This document shows, piece by piece, positions 1 through 7,384 of a DNA stretch of 35,731 bases. Positions within the stretch are counted from its first letter, which is position 1, and each line of letters begins with the position of its first letter. The position numbers and the translations under genes were made by a program. This stretch comes from Actinomycetota bacterium (GTDB lineage: Bacteria; Actinomycetota; Acidimicrobiia; IMCC26256; PALSA-555). The notes beneath the pieces are model-generated. The model did no database searches, was not told the DNA's origin, and worked only from the letters and a program-made list of their open reading frames with translations. The stretch lies in contig PLJD01000052.1 in assembly GCA_003140175.1 (NCBI GenBank), forward strand, positions 64,804-100,534, in the 5' to 3' direction.

Positions 1-459
1 GTGGCGATGAACACCGGCACGCAGGCGGCGAAGGAAGCCGGGAACATGGTCGACCTCGAATCGGATCCGACCAAGCTTATGGACGTCGTGGAGATCGGGA
101 AGCAGCTGCTGATCACGCGCGGATCGCTGACCACGTTCTCGATCGCCAACGACGTGGCGAAGTACTTTGCCATCATTCCCGCGATGTTCGCCGGGTTCGC
201 CAGCGTCAGTGTGCTGAACAAGCTGAACATCATGGACTTGAGTTCGCCGCGCTCCGCCATCCTTTCGGCGGTGATCTTCAACGCGCTGATCATCGTGGCG
301 CTGATCCCCCTCGCGTTGCGAGGAGTGAAGTTCGTCCCCACGAGCGCCGTTCAGATGCTGCGCCGCAACCTGCTGATCTACGGAGCGGGCGGCGTCGTGG
401 CGCCCTTCATCGGTATCAAACTCATCGACCTGCTGGTAACAGCACTTGGAGTCCACTGA
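1..459 (+). CDS. kdpB: Potassium-transporting ATPase subunit KdpB, C-terminal part
   Basis: C-terminal ~150 residues of the P-type ATPase subunit of the KdpFABC high-affinity K+ pump; the gene begins before the window. The opening stretch ([18 protein letters not shown]) and the following [16 protein letters not shown] and [18 protein letters not shown] are highly conserved KdpB sequences at the end of the P domain and the start of the last membrane segments. About three hydrophobic helices follow, ending in [12 protein letters not shown] and TGA 457-459. In the family KdpB hydrolyses ATP and hands K+ passage to KdpA. kdpC follows after 2 nt, so co-transcription is very likely. kdpA and the sensing genes are not visible upstream. 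Confidence 0.96.
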   Translation: MAMNTGTQAAKEAGNMVDLESDPTKLMDVVEIGKQLLITRGSLTTFSIANDVAKYFAIIPAMFAGFASVSVLNKLNIMDLSSPRSAILSAVIFNALIIVALIPLALRGVKFVPTSAVQMLRRNLLIYGAGGVVAPFIGIKLIDLLVTALGVH

Positions 460-461
460 CC

Positions 462-1256
462 ATGCGACGCCAGATTCTCCCCTCCATTCTCGTGGTGCTC
501 GTCTTCACCCTGATATTCGGAGTCGCGTACCCAGCCGTGGTCACCGGCATCGCCCAAGCCTTCTTCAAGGACAAGGCCGACGGGCAGCTCATCAGCCGCA
601 ACGGCAAGCTGGTGGGCAGCAAGCTCATCGGCCAGGCGTTCGTCGACAAGAACGGCAACCCGATCCCGAAGTACTTCCAGTCACGCCCCTCCGCAGCGTC
701 GGGAGCGAGCGCCACCACGACCAACGGCTACGACCCGACCCTAAGCAGCGGGTCGAACTACGGCCCATCGAACCCACTGCTGGTCGGCTTCATCCCGGGC
801 TTCAACACGCTGGACCTCAACGGGAACACCTCGAAGACCAACCCGTTCGCAACCAAGGCCGACCCCTACTGCGTCCCGACCGACAAGAAGGGCAACGCGG
901 TCTCGAGCCCGGCGCCGGGTGACAAGTACGCCAAGACCAAGAGCGGCTCCTACGTCTGTGACACGAACACGGTGCCCGAACGGGTCCTCGCCTATCGACA
1001 GCTCAATGGACTCTCGTCCAACACTAAGGTCCCGGTCGATGCGGTAACCGCCTCCGCTTCGGGCCTCGACCCCGACATCTCGATCGCCAACGCACGTCTA
1101 CAAGCACCGCGCGTCGCGAGGGTACGTGGTCTCCCGCTGAGCAAGGTCGAGGCGCTCATCAACGACAACACCGCGGGCCGCGACCTGGGCATCCTCGGTG
1201 AAAAGGCCGTCAACGTGCTCGAACTGAACTTGGCGCTCGATCGCACGACGCCCTGA
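462..1256 (+). CDS. kdpC: Potassium-transporting ATPase subunit KdpC, enlarged
   Basis: KdpC is the single-span accessory subunit that stabilises the KdpAB complex. The N-terminus has one membrane helix (residues about 5-30, LPSILVVLVFTLIFGVAYP) followed by the family motif GQLIS and the S.LIGQ.F segment. The C-terminal part carries NARLQAPRVARVRGLP and a terminal NVLELNLALD, as expected for KdpC. At 264 residues it is longer than the usual ~190-200. The extra length is a Gly/Ser/Asn/Thr-rich stretch around residues 70-165, between the PKYFQSRPSAA segment and the conserved VPVDAVTASASGLDPDIS segment. ATG 462 lies 2 nt after the kdpB stop, with GGAG at 448-451. Confidence 0.95.
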   Translation: MRRQILPSILVVLVFTLIFGVAYPAVVTGIAQAFFKDKADGQLISRNGKLVGSKLIGQAFVDKNGNPIPKYFQSRPSAASGASATTTNGYDPTLSSGSNYGPSNPLLVGFIPGFNTLDLNGNTSKTNPFATKADPYCVPTDKKGNAVSSPAPGDKYAKTKSGSYVCDTNTVPERVLAYRQLNGLSSNTKVPVDAVTASASGLDPDISIANARLQAPRVARVRGLPLSKVEALINDNTAGRDLGILGEKAVNVLELNLALDRTTP

Positions 1257-1478
1257 TCTGGCCTCGGCGCCCACCCGGCGCGCGGCGCCCAGCCGGACCA
1301 CTGATCGCTTCGACGCAGGCGGGGTCTACCGGGCCGACGGCGTGAAACCCGTACCAGCGGGTCGCTTGGGTCTGGACCGTTGCCAAGGGCTGGGTGTCGC
1401 CGCGCCGGACGTCTTGAGCGCCGGCCACTTGCAGAGGGGCATGATTGTCGAACCGACGGCCTGATGTGGGAGGTCACG
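1257..1478. other. Intergenic region after kdpC, no gene seen
   Basis: About 220 nt between kdpC and the next supported start. It is GC-rich; no RNA gene and no convincing terminator with a T-run is visible. Frames reading through it (for example a TTG start at 1380) show no recognisable protein. It presumably holds the kdp transcript end and the promoter of the exported protein gene. Confidence 0.4.
1468..1473 (+). promoter_or_regulatory. Shine-Dalgarno site fixing a TTG start
   Basis: GGGAGG at 1468-1473, with a 5-nt spacer before TTG 1479, decides the start of the exported protein. The upstream in-frame ATG 1464 overlaps this site and is unlikely to be used. Confidence 0.6.
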
Positions 1479-2009
1479 TTGCGGGTTGCTAAGACAGCGC
1501 TCGGTGTGGCCGTCGTTGGAGGTCTGCTGTTCAGCGGCGCTGCTGCCGTTGGGGCCACCGCTGTACCTGGGGGCACCATCAAGCTGTGGGCCCCGAACGG
1601 TGGGTTCGGAGGGACCGTCGTGATTACCGGGGCGATCGGTGACTACGGCAAGGCGGTGAAGGCCAACTCGGCTGGCAAAGCCGACAATAGGGGCAGCTAC
1701 ACCAGCCTCGTCTTGAAGAAGGGCACGATCCTGATCGACGGATCGCAGCTGAGGGCGGCAGTACAGAGCGCCCAGTCAACCGATTTCGACGCTGTGACGT
1801 GCTCAGGCTCGGAAACCGTCACTGCCCCGGTCCCGATCGTCAGTGGCACGAAGGCGTATGCGGGGATCTCGGGCTCAGTGACCGCCACCGCCACGTTCGT
1901 CTTCATCGCGCCACTCACGAGCAGTGGTAAGTGCAACACGAGCACCAACGCCAAGCTGGTTGAAGGACTGGAAGCGATTAGCGGGTTGGGGCCGGTGAGC
2001 TTCAGCTAG
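1479..2009 (+). CDS. Small secreted protein of unknown function
   Basis: 176-residue protein with a clear Sec signal peptide: a short basic N-terminus (MRVAK), hydrophobic core (TALGVAVVGGLLFSGAAA) and a likely signal peptidase site after VGATA (about residue 28). The mature part is Gly/Ser/Thr/Val-rich with beta-type alternation and only two cysteines, spaced to allow one disulfide (Cys in VTCSGSE and in GKCNTS). I do not recognise a family. The TTG start at 1479 is preferred because a GGGAGG site lies 5 nt upstream; ATG 1464 or TTG 1380 would bury the signal peptide. It stands between kdpC and a degenerate region, with no operon partner. Confidence 0.65.
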   Translation: MRVAKTALGVAVVGGLLFSGAAAVGATAVPGGTIKLWAPNGGFGGTVVITGAIGDYGKAVKANSAGKADNRGSYTSLVLKKGTILIDGSQLRAAVQSAQSTDFDAVTCSGSETVTAPVPIVSGTKAYAGISGSVTATATFVFIAPLTSSGKCNTSTNAKLVEGLEAISGLGPVSFS

Positions 2010-2078
2010 GAACCGGGAGCGCGATCACCGCGCCAGCGGCCAGACGCAGGCCAGCGCGGCTCAGGGGATTCCGGGCGG

Positions 2079-2474
2079 CTAGCCGAGTCGGAGATCGGTG
2101 AGGATCCGGTTGGGCCCTTCGAGGCTCAGCTGGCCCTGATCCTCGTACAGCAGCAGCAGTGGGGTTTCCCCGACTTGGTACCGACGAACCAGGTCGAGCG
2201 CCGACGCGGTTGCGGCCGCGGGCACGCGCCGCCTGCGGGTCGTCGGGCTGCCCACCGGACGCAGGAGCACCTCGAGCGTGACCCCATTTGCTCCCGTCTC
2301 GTCGATGACGACTTCGAGCAGACCCAGCCGGGCCCGCAGCTGACCCAACTTCGCGCACGGGTCATCGAGCCTCAAGACCGTGGACCACCGAGACCCACCG
2401 GGCGTCGGAGGACGATCGAGGCCCCGTCGACGTGGTGTGGACGGCGCGAACCCTGCGAATCGCACGTCGCCCAT
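2079..2474 (-). CDS. Hypothetical protein, uncertain
   Basis: A 131-codon reverse frame. The C-terminal two thirds reads like a real protein, with regular hydrophobic spacing (LGQLRARLGLLEVVIDETG, ALDLVRRYQVGETPLLLLYEDQ), while the first ~35 residues are Pro/Arg-rich and less protein-like. I recognise no family and see no good ribosome site. It lies in a stretch that also holds a decayed sensor-kinase fragment, so it may itself be a remnant or spurious. No transmembrane segment or signal peptide is visible. Confidence 0.35.
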   Translation of the reverse strand: MGDVRFAGFAPSTPRRRGLDRPPTPGGSRWSTVLRLDDPCAKLGQLRARLGLLEVVIDETGANGVTLEVLLRPVGSPTTRRRRVPAAATASALDLVRRYQVGETPLLLLYEDQGQLSLEGPNRILTDLRLG

Positions 2475-2501
2475 TCAATCGCCAGGTGGCACACCGCCAT
2501 C

Positions 2502-2531
2502 TAACGACCCTCACCTTTCAACGGGTCGTTA
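2502..2531. repeat. Perfect 9-bp inverted repeat, possible operator
   Basis: TAACGACCC at 2502-2510 and its exact reverse complement GGGTCGTTA at 2523-2531, separated by 12 nt, in a locally AT-richer stretch. Arm centres are 21 bp apart, about two helical turns, which suits a dimeric DNA-binding protein; it could also form a hairpin. No T-run follows, so a terminator is less likely. The regulator is unknown. Confidence 0.5.
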
Positions 2532-2607
2532 ACGTAATCGCTCCGTTCTTGACGCTTCCTTCCGGCCAATGGACCGACACAGCACCATTCGGACGGGTTC
2601 CCAGACC

Positions 2608-2921
2608 TGGCCTGATGACGTGCAGATCCTGGTCGCCCATCGGGGTCCCGGCATCCCGCCTGAGCGTGACGCGCGGCGCTCGAGGCCTTCCGGCGCCTCC
2701 ACGATCACGCCGGCGCGCAAGCGACCGGCATCGGGTTGGGACTCGCCGTCGCCTGGGGCCTCACCGAGGCGATGGGCGGCCGCCTAGCGATCGAGGCGAC
2801 ACCCGGCGGAGGCACCACGGTCGTCGTGGGACCTCACCGCGGCTCCGACGAGGAGCCGACCACCGTGGAGCGCGCCCGCCGCGCGGTATCCACCCGGCAG
2901 GGGGTCGGGGTGGGACAGTAA
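2608..2921 (+). pseudogene. Decayed C-terminal fragment of a KdpD-like sensor histidine kinase
   Basis: Two frames together spell the end of a HATPase domain. In the first frame, from about 2608, VQILVAHRGPGIPPERDARR resembles the kinase G1 box, but the usual Asp before xGPGIP is His. The homology then jumps to another frame near 2671-2682 and continues as LEAFRRLHDHAG, then TGIGLGLAVAWGLTEAMGG and RLAIEATPGGGTTVVV. This corresponds to the F and G2 boxes and C-terminal strand of KdpD; the GLTEAMGG...TPGGG wording is typical of KdpD. Everything upstream (Usp/KdpD sensor, membrane segments, His box) is missing. The frameshift, the lost Asp and the missing N-terminus make it a pseudogene. Its closeness to kdpBC supports a kdp origin. 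Confidence 0.7.
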
Positions 2922-2977
2922 GATGAGGCGCGGAGCGCCGGGAAGTCTGGTCGGCATGAGGTGATGAGAGCCGTCCC

Positions 2978-2982
2978 GGAGG
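2978..2982 (+). promoter_or_regulatory. Shine-Dalgarno site of the mnh operon
   Basis: GGAGG at 2978-2982 with a 4-nt spacer to ATG 2987 marks the first gene of the antiporter operon as a conventionally led message, unlike many other genes in this window. Confidence 0.6.
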
Positions 2983-2986
2983 CCCC

Positions 2987-3556
2987 ATGGCGCAGCCCAC
3001 GAGTTCCTTGACGCCCGCCCCGATGGGTCGAGGGCTGCGGTCCCGCTTGATCTTCGGGTTCGTCTGGTGGGTGGTCCTCGCCGCCTTGTGGCTCCTCCTG
3101 GTCGAGTCGCTCGCCCCCGTCGAGCTGCTGGTGGGGGCGCTCGCCGCGGCCCTCGCGGCCAGCGTCGCCGAAGCCGTACGCGAGGGCGGGTACGTGCGCT
3201 TCGCGCCTTCGCTGGCGTGGCTTCGCCACGGGCCCCGGGTGGCCTGGCAGATCCTGGACGACTGCTGGATCCTCGCCGTGGCGCTCGTCCGGCAGCTGCT
3301 GGGCGGGCGACCGGCTCGCGGCCTGATCACCCGAGTGCCGATGCGCTACGGCGACGAGGGCGGCCGGGACTCGGCGCGCCGAGCCCTGTTGAACTTCGGG
3401 ATCTCGATCACGCCGAACAGCTACGTCATCGACCTTGACGGTGAGACCTCCACCGCCGTCATCCACCAGCTCGTCCCCGGACCGCTCGACCCGCTGCTCG
3501 GCGACGACGAGACCGACGCAGACTCCGACGCCAACTTCGTCGAGGAGGAGCGGTGA
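2987..3556 (+). CDS. mnhE: Na+/H+ antiporter subunit E (MnhE/MrpE)
   Basis: 189 residues, membrane subunit E of an Mrp/Mnh multisubunit cation/proton antiporter. Two hydrophobic segments near the N-terminus (about residues 20-60, FGFVWWVVLAALWLLLVESL and ELLVGALAAALAASV) are followed by the conserved MnhE region: RVAWQILDDCWILAVALVRQLL, then LNFGISITPNSYVIDLDGE and a terminal acidic tail. Family members contain the same S.TPGT/NS motif, here SITPNS. It is first in a seven-gene operon and its TGA overlaps the GTG start of mnhF by 4 nt. The acidic C-terminal extension (DDETDADSD) is slightly unusual. Confidence 0.9.
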   Translation: MAQPTSSLTPAPMGRGLRSRLIFGFVWWVVLAALWLLLVESLAPVELLVGALAAALAASVAEAVREGGYVRFAPSLAWLRHGPRVAWQILDDCWILAVALVRQLLGGRPARGLITRVPMRYGDEGGRDSARRALLNFGISITPNSYVIDLDGETSTAVIHQLVPGPLDPLLGDDETDADSDANFVEEER

Positions 3557-3804
3557 CCGTCTGGCTGGCGGCGTGCACAGCGCTCTTGCTCGGCCTCGTG
3601 CCCCTGGGCGCGGTGATCGTGCGGCGACCCATTCTCGAGGCGGTCGTGGCCCTCGAGCTGGCGAGCGTCCTGAACACGCTCGTGCTGCTGCTCCTGGCCG
3701 AGGCGTTCCACCGGCCGGGATTCATGGATCTCGCGGTCGTGCTTGCGCTGCTGTCGCTCGCCGGTGGGCTCGCCCTCGCCCGGATGGTCGAGCGGTGGCT
3801 CTGA
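3553..3804 (+). CDS. mnhF: Na+/H+ antiporter subunit F (MnhF/MrpF)
   Basis: 83-residue hydrophobic protein with three predicted helices, the usual size and layout of MrpF. VRRPILEAVVALELASVLNTLVLLLL and FMDLAVVLALLSLAGGLALAR match the family pattern, in which a helix with a conserved Asp (here FMDLA) follows the second segment. GTG start at 3553 overlaps the mnhE stop (GTGA). mnhG starts 2 nt after its stop. Confidence 0.88.
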   Translation: MTVWLAACTALLLGLVPLGAVIVRRPILEAVVALELASVLNTLVLLLLAEAFHRPGFMDLAVVLALLSLAGGLALARMVERWL

Positions 3805-3806
3805 TC

Positions 3807-4127
3807 ATGACCGAGGCCTTCGTCGTCGCCCTGGTCTCGTTCGGGGTGTTGGTCGAGCTGGGCTGCTGTGTCGGCGTCTTCGTGATGCGTGACGCCTACG
3901 ACAAGCTCCACTACACGGGCCCCGCCGCGATCGTCGGTCCGGTGGCCTTCGCGGGCGCGATCCTGGTCCAAGAAGGTGTGTCGCAGGCCGGGATCAAGGC
4001 CGTGCTCGTGGCCGTGCTGCTCATCGTCGCCAATCCGGTGCTCACCCACGCGACCGGACGGGCGCTGTACATCCGTCAACGCGACCACCTCGAGCCGACC
4101 CAGCCCGATGCGGGGCAGACACCGTGA
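3807..4127 (+). CDS. mnhG: Na+/H+ antiporter subunit G (MnhG/MrpG)
   Basis: 106-residue membrane protein with three helices. The signature RDAYDKLHYTGPAAIVGP corresponds to the MrpG motif (R..D.Y.RLHA...A...G), followed by AVLVAVLLIVANPVLTHATGRALY, where P.T.H is conserved. ATG 3807 comes 2 nt after the mnhF stop, and its TGA (4125-4127) overlaps the GTG start of the next gene. In the family this subunit is structural within the Mrp complex. Confidence 0.9.
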   Translation: MTEAFVVALVSFGVLVELGCCVGVFVMRDAYDKLHYTGPAAIVGPVAFAGAILVQEGVSQAGIKAVLVAVLLIVANPVLTHATGRALYIRQRDHLEPTQPDAGQTP

Positions 4128-4363
4128 ACGTCTTCGTCGGGCTGGCGCTGGTCCTCGTGGGCGTAGTGGGGTCGCTCGTTGTTGTCATCCAGGATCCACT
4201 TCGTCAGGCGCTGACCGTGAGCCTGTTCGGGATCCTGCTCGGCATCGTGTTCTTCGCCGTGCAGGCGCCCGACGTTGCGCTCTCCGAGATCGTGGTGGGG
4301 GCGGTCGCATTGCCGCTCATGATCCTGCTCGCGCTGGCCAAGCTGCGCGGGGGGGTGCGATGA
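4124..4363 (+). CDS. MbhD-like subunit (split MrpA C-terminal helices)
   Basis: 79-residue, three-helix membrane protein equivalent to the MbhD/DUF4040 segment that is normally fused into the C-terminal part of MrpA. Recognisable sequence is DPLRQALTVSLFGILLGIVFFAVQAPDVALSEIVVGA; the APDVALTE/SE.VVG motif is the hallmark. Here it is a separate gene, as in archaeal Mbh/Mbs and archaeal Mrp operons. GTG 4124 overlaps the mnhG stop, and the stop overlaps ATG 4360 of the next gene. Confidence 0.85.
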   Translation: MNVFVGLALVLVGVVGSLVVVIQDPLRQALTVSLFGILLGIVFFAVQAPDVALSEIVVGAVALPLMILLALAKLRGGVR

Positions 4364-5154
4364 CGCCGCGCACGCGCCGCCTGCTCTTTCTGGCCTCGGC
4401 CCCGGTCCTGGGGATCGTCGTCGTCGCCGGCCTGGTCGGCCTGCCCCGGTTCGGCCACAGCACGGCCCAGTACGGGCGGGTGCTGAACGCGGTGTCGGTG
4501 CCCGAGCGTCACATCACCGACGTGGTCACTGCGGTGAACTTCGACTATCGAGGCGTCGACACGATGGGAGAGGAGTTCATCTTCTTCGCCGCGGTCGCCG
4601 GCGTCGTGCTGCTCCTCGGCACCCAAGCCGACGAGTCACCGGGTCACGTCGAGGACGCGGCGACCGGTCGGTGGGTGCCGCCGACGAGCGACGCGGTCCG
4701 GGTCTTGGGTCTCGCGCTGGTGGGTCCAACCGTCCTCTTCGCGATCTACGTCATCGCGCACGGGCACCTCACGCCCGGCGGAGGGTTCCAGGGTGGCGTG
4801 GTGCTCGCCACCGCGGTCCTGCTCGTCTACTTGGCCGGGGAGTACCAGCACCTCCACGGTCTCTATCCAGACCGAGCGATCGAGGGGCTCGAGGCCGGCG
4901 GCGCGGCCGCCTACGTGGCGCTCGGCATCGCCGGCCTGGCGCTGAGCGGCTCGTTCCTCGCCAACTGGGCTCCGCTGGGCAAGCTCGGGCACCTCAACTC
5001 GGCGGGCATCGTCCCGATCCTCAACGTCGTGGTCGGCGCGGAGATCGCCGCCGGGTTCGTCCTGCTGCTCAGCGCCTTCTTGCACCAGACCTTGATCCTG
5101 CGCCGCCACGTCCGCCCGCCCGCGCCGGTCGATCCCCATCGCCGGCAGCCATGA
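4360..5154 (+). CDS. mnhB: MbhE-MnhB fusion antiporter subunit
   Basis: 264 residues combining two modules. Residues about 1-90 resemble MbhE: an N-terminal helix, a periplasmic stretch with GVDTMGEEFIFFAAVAGV, and a second helix. In standard Mrp systems this module is the C-terminal end of MrpA. Residues about 110-250 are an MnhB domain with LGLALVGPTVLFAIYVIAHGHLTPGGGFQGGVV, the strongly conserved HG..TPGGGFQGG motif, plus LAGEYQHLHG and four or so helices. ATG 4360 overlaps the previous stop (ATGA); mnhC follows with a 4-nt overlap. The fusion mirrors neighbouring mbhE/mbhF genes of archaeal complexes. Confidence 0.88.
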   Translation: MTPRTRRLLFLASAPVLGIVVVAGLVGLPRFGHSTAQYGRVLNAVSVPERHITDVVTAVNFDYRGVDTMGEEFIFFAAVAGVVLLLGTQADESPGHVEDAATGRWVPPTSDAVRVLGLALVGPTVLFAIYVIAHGHLTPGGGFQGGVVLATAVLLVYLAGEYQHLHGLYPDRAIEGLEAGGAAAYVALGIAGLALSGSFLANWAPLGKLGHLNSAGIVPILNVVVGAEIAAGFVLLLSAFLHQTLILRRHVRPPAPVDPHRRQP

Positions 5155-5501
5155 GCATCCTCGCCTACGGGGTCGCGGCGTGGCTCCTGCTCGTCGGGCT
5201 GTGGGGGATCGTCAACAGCCGGAACCTCGTGCACCAGGTGATCTGCGTCTCGGTCGTCCAGGCCTCGACGTACGTGCTGCTCGTCGCCGTCGGGTACCGC
5301 TCCGGCGCGGTCGCACCCGTGTTCAGCGGCGTCCGCGTCGGGACCATCGCCGTCGACCCGGTGGTCCAAGCCCTGTGCCTCACCGACGTCGTCGTCGGAA
5401 CGACCGTGACCGCGCTTCTCCTCGCCCTGGTCGTCCAGTGGCACAAGCGGACCGGCTCGCTCGACCCCGACCAGGTCGACGATCTCGACGAGCAGGGCTA
5501 G
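5151..5501 (+). CDS. mnhC: Na+/H+ antiporter subunit C (MnhC/NuoK-like)
   Basis: 116 residues, three membrane helices, homologous to MrpC and to NuoK of complex I. Visible family sequence includes GLWGIVNSRNLVHQVICVSVVQASTYVLLVAVGY and, after a loop, VDPVVQALCLTDVVVGTTVTALLLALVV; the DP.VQALVLTAIVIG pattern is the MrpC signature. ATG 5151 overlaps the mnhB stop. The C-terminal tail is acidic (DPDQVDDLDEQ). Confidence 0.9.
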   Translation: MSILAYGVAAWLLLVGLWGIVNSRNLVHQVICVSVVQASTYVLLVAVGYRSGAVAPVFSGVRVGTIAVDPVVQALCLTDVVVGTTVTALLLALVVQWHKRTGSLDPDQVDDLDEQG

Positions 5502-5532
5502 GCAGCTGAACACGCTGGTTCCCCTCCCGGTC

Positions 5533-7272
5533 GTGGTGCCGCTCCTGGTGGCGGTGGCCGTCGTGGTGCTGCGCCGCCACCTGTCGCGGCGCGCCACGTG
5601 GATGCTCACGCTCGCTACGAGCGCGGCGGTCGTCGGCCTCGCGGCGACGCTGCTGGTCGAGGTCCACGGCGGTCTCCACGTCTACTGGTTCGGCGGCTGG
5701 ACCCCCCGCCACGGCGTCGCGCTGGGGGTCTCGTTCACCGTCGACCCCTTCGGCGTGCTGGGCGCGTGCTTCGCCGGCCTGCTCGTGAGCGCGGTGGTGC
5801 TCGTCGCCACTCGGGTCGAGCAGTTCGGCGCCCTCGCGCACGCCCTGCTCCTCGTCCTGCTGGCGGCCGCGGTGGGGTTCTGCCTCACCGGCGACCTGTT
5901 CAACCTCTTCGTGTTCTTCGAGCTGATGAGCGTCTGCACGATCGCGCTCATCGCGGTGAACACCAGCGACGTCCGGTCGCTGCGAGGAGCGCTGCACTTC
6001 GCGATCGTCAACAGCATCGGTGCGTTCTTCGTCCTGATCGGGATCGCCCTGCTCTACGCCCGCACGGGGGCCCTCAACCTGGCGGTCATGGGACAACGAC
6101 TCGCCGCGCATCCCGCCGACCAACTCGTCGTCACCGCGTTCGCGCTGATCGTGGTGGGGTTCCTCGTCAAAGCCGCGATCGTCCCGTTCCATTTCTGGCT
6201 CGTCGACGCCGCGACCGCCGCGCCCGCACCGGTCGCGATGCTGATGGTCGGCCTGCTCGACACGCTCGGCCTCTACGCCATCGCGCGCGTCTACTGGACG
6301 GTCTTCTCCGGCCCGCTTCACGCGCACCTCGCGCTCGTGCAGTCGGTCCTGATCGGCGCCGGCGTCGCCACCGCCATCCTCGGGGCGCTGCTCTGCCTCG
6401 TGCAGCCGCTCGCCACCCGCCGCCTGGCGTTCGTCTCGATCAGCCACTCCGGTTTGGCCCTGATCGCGATCGGCCTGCTCAACCCGATCGGCCTGGCCGG
6501 ATTCGGGATCTACGCGTGCGCGGACGGAGCCACGAAAGCCGCGCTGTTCTCGCTGGTCCGAGCGCCGAGGCGGACCCGAGGGCGCGAGCCGGGCTCCAGC
6601 CCCGGTTGGCACGGCGGCCGGGTCGGCGCGGCCCTGGTGGTCCTCGCCGCCGCGGGCCTGGCGGGCCTCCCGCCCGGCGGGACCTACTTGGCGAAAGGGC
6701 TGCTCGAGGACGGCGCATCCGGATGGGGCCGAGTGCTGCTGGGCGGCCTGGTGCTCGTGGTGTCCGCCCTCACCGCGGGCGCCGTGCTGCACCTGCTGAT
6801 CGGCCGCCGCGCCGGCGGCGGCACCGCGCCGGCGGCCGAGCCGGCCGCGACGGGCCGGTGGTCCTGGCCGTTGCTCGCCGCCGCGGGCCTGATCGGGGGC
6901 GCGTTCGTGCTCGGGGTTGTTCCCGGCCTCGGTGCCCACAGCCTGAGCGCCGCCACCCGGTTCGAGGACCGACCCGTCTACGCGGGCACGGTGCTCGGCG
7001 TTCCCCGCCCCGCCAGTCCGACCAGCCGTGAGGTGGACCTCGGTGTCGTCCCTGCCCTGCTCGGTGTCGCCGCCACCGCGGCGGGGTGGGGACTCGCGCG
7101 GTACCGGCCCTTCGACTCGAGCCGCGATCGCCGCCGCCCGGTCGGGGCCGCCCCGCCGGTGCCCCTTCGTCGACTGCAGCAACTCCACCGCGGTGGCATC
7201 GGCGACAGCGCGGCCTGGCTGACCTTCGGCACTGCCACGATCGGCGCGGTCCTGGCGTTGGGCATCCGCTGA
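5533..7272 (+). CDS. mnhD: Na+/H+ antiporter subunit D (MnhD, NuoM/N-like)
   Basis: About 580 residues with 14 or so hydrophobic helices, the proton-translocating subunit of the complex. Key family residues are present: Glu130 in FFELMSV, Lys213 in FLVKAAIVPFHFWLVDA followed by TAAPAPVAMLMVG, and a second lysine in ADGATKAALFSL. GTG 5533 is the first standard start, but homologues usually begin like NALVPLPV, and the frame reads NTLVPLPVVVPLL from 5509 just after a CTG at 5506. A CTG start at 5506, 4 nt after the mnhC stop, is therefore possible. The C-terminal ~100 residues after the core are Arg-rich and less conserved. The gene ends exactly where a truncated reverse amidohydrolase begins. 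Confidence 0.88.
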   Translation: MVPLLVAVAVVVLRRHLSRRATWMLTLATSAAVVGLAATLLVEVHGGLHVYWFGGWTPRHGVALGVSFTVDPFGVLGACFAGLLVSAVVLVATRVEQFGALAHALLLVLLAAAVGFCLTGDLFNLFVFFELMSVCTIALIAVNTSDVRSLRGALHFAIVNSIGAFFVLIGIALLYARTGALNLAVMGQRLAAHPADQLVVTAFALIVVGFLVKAAIVPFHFWLVDAATAAPAPVAMLMVGLLDTLGLYAIARVYWTVFSGPLHAHLALVQSVLIGAGVATAILGALLCLVQPLATRRLAFVSISHSGLALIAIGLLNPIGLAGFGIYACADGATKAALFSLVRAPRRTRGREPGSSPGWHGGRVGAALVVLAAAGLAGLPPGGTYLAKGLLEDGASGWGRVLLGGLVLVVSALTAGAVLHLLIGRRAGGGTAPAAEPAATGRWSWPLLAAAGLIGGAFVLGVVPGLGAHSLSAATRFEDRPVYAGTVLGVPRPASPTSREVDLGVVPALLGVAATAAGWGLARYRPFDSSRDRRRPVGAAPPVPLRRLQQLHRGGIGDSAAWLTFGTATIGAVLALGIR

Positions 7273-7379
7273 TCGAGCCCCGCGGCGTCGGTCTCGATGC
7301 GGGGCCGGATCTCCTCGGGCAGCCCCGCCCACGCGACGCGGGGTTCGAGGACGTGGCCGTCGGCGTCGATGGTGGTCAT
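7273..7379 (-). pseudogene. Truncated N-terminus of an amidohydrolase-2 family enzyme
   Basis: From ATG 7379 the reverse strand encodes MTTIDADGHVLEP, a Trp, then LPEEIRPRIETDAAGLD. This matches the start of amidohydrolase-2 metal-dependent hydrolases, whose N-terminal IDADxHxxEP strand carries metal-binding His. The homology stops at the mnhD stop codon; beyond it the frame runs about 97 further codons inside mnhD without family resemblance. The start lies 5 nt after the stop of the alpha/beta hydrolase, so it was the third gene of that operon. A deletion or rearrangement removed roughly 90% of it, or the assembly is joined wrongly here. Confidence 0.65.
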
Positions 7380-7384
7380 GGGAC

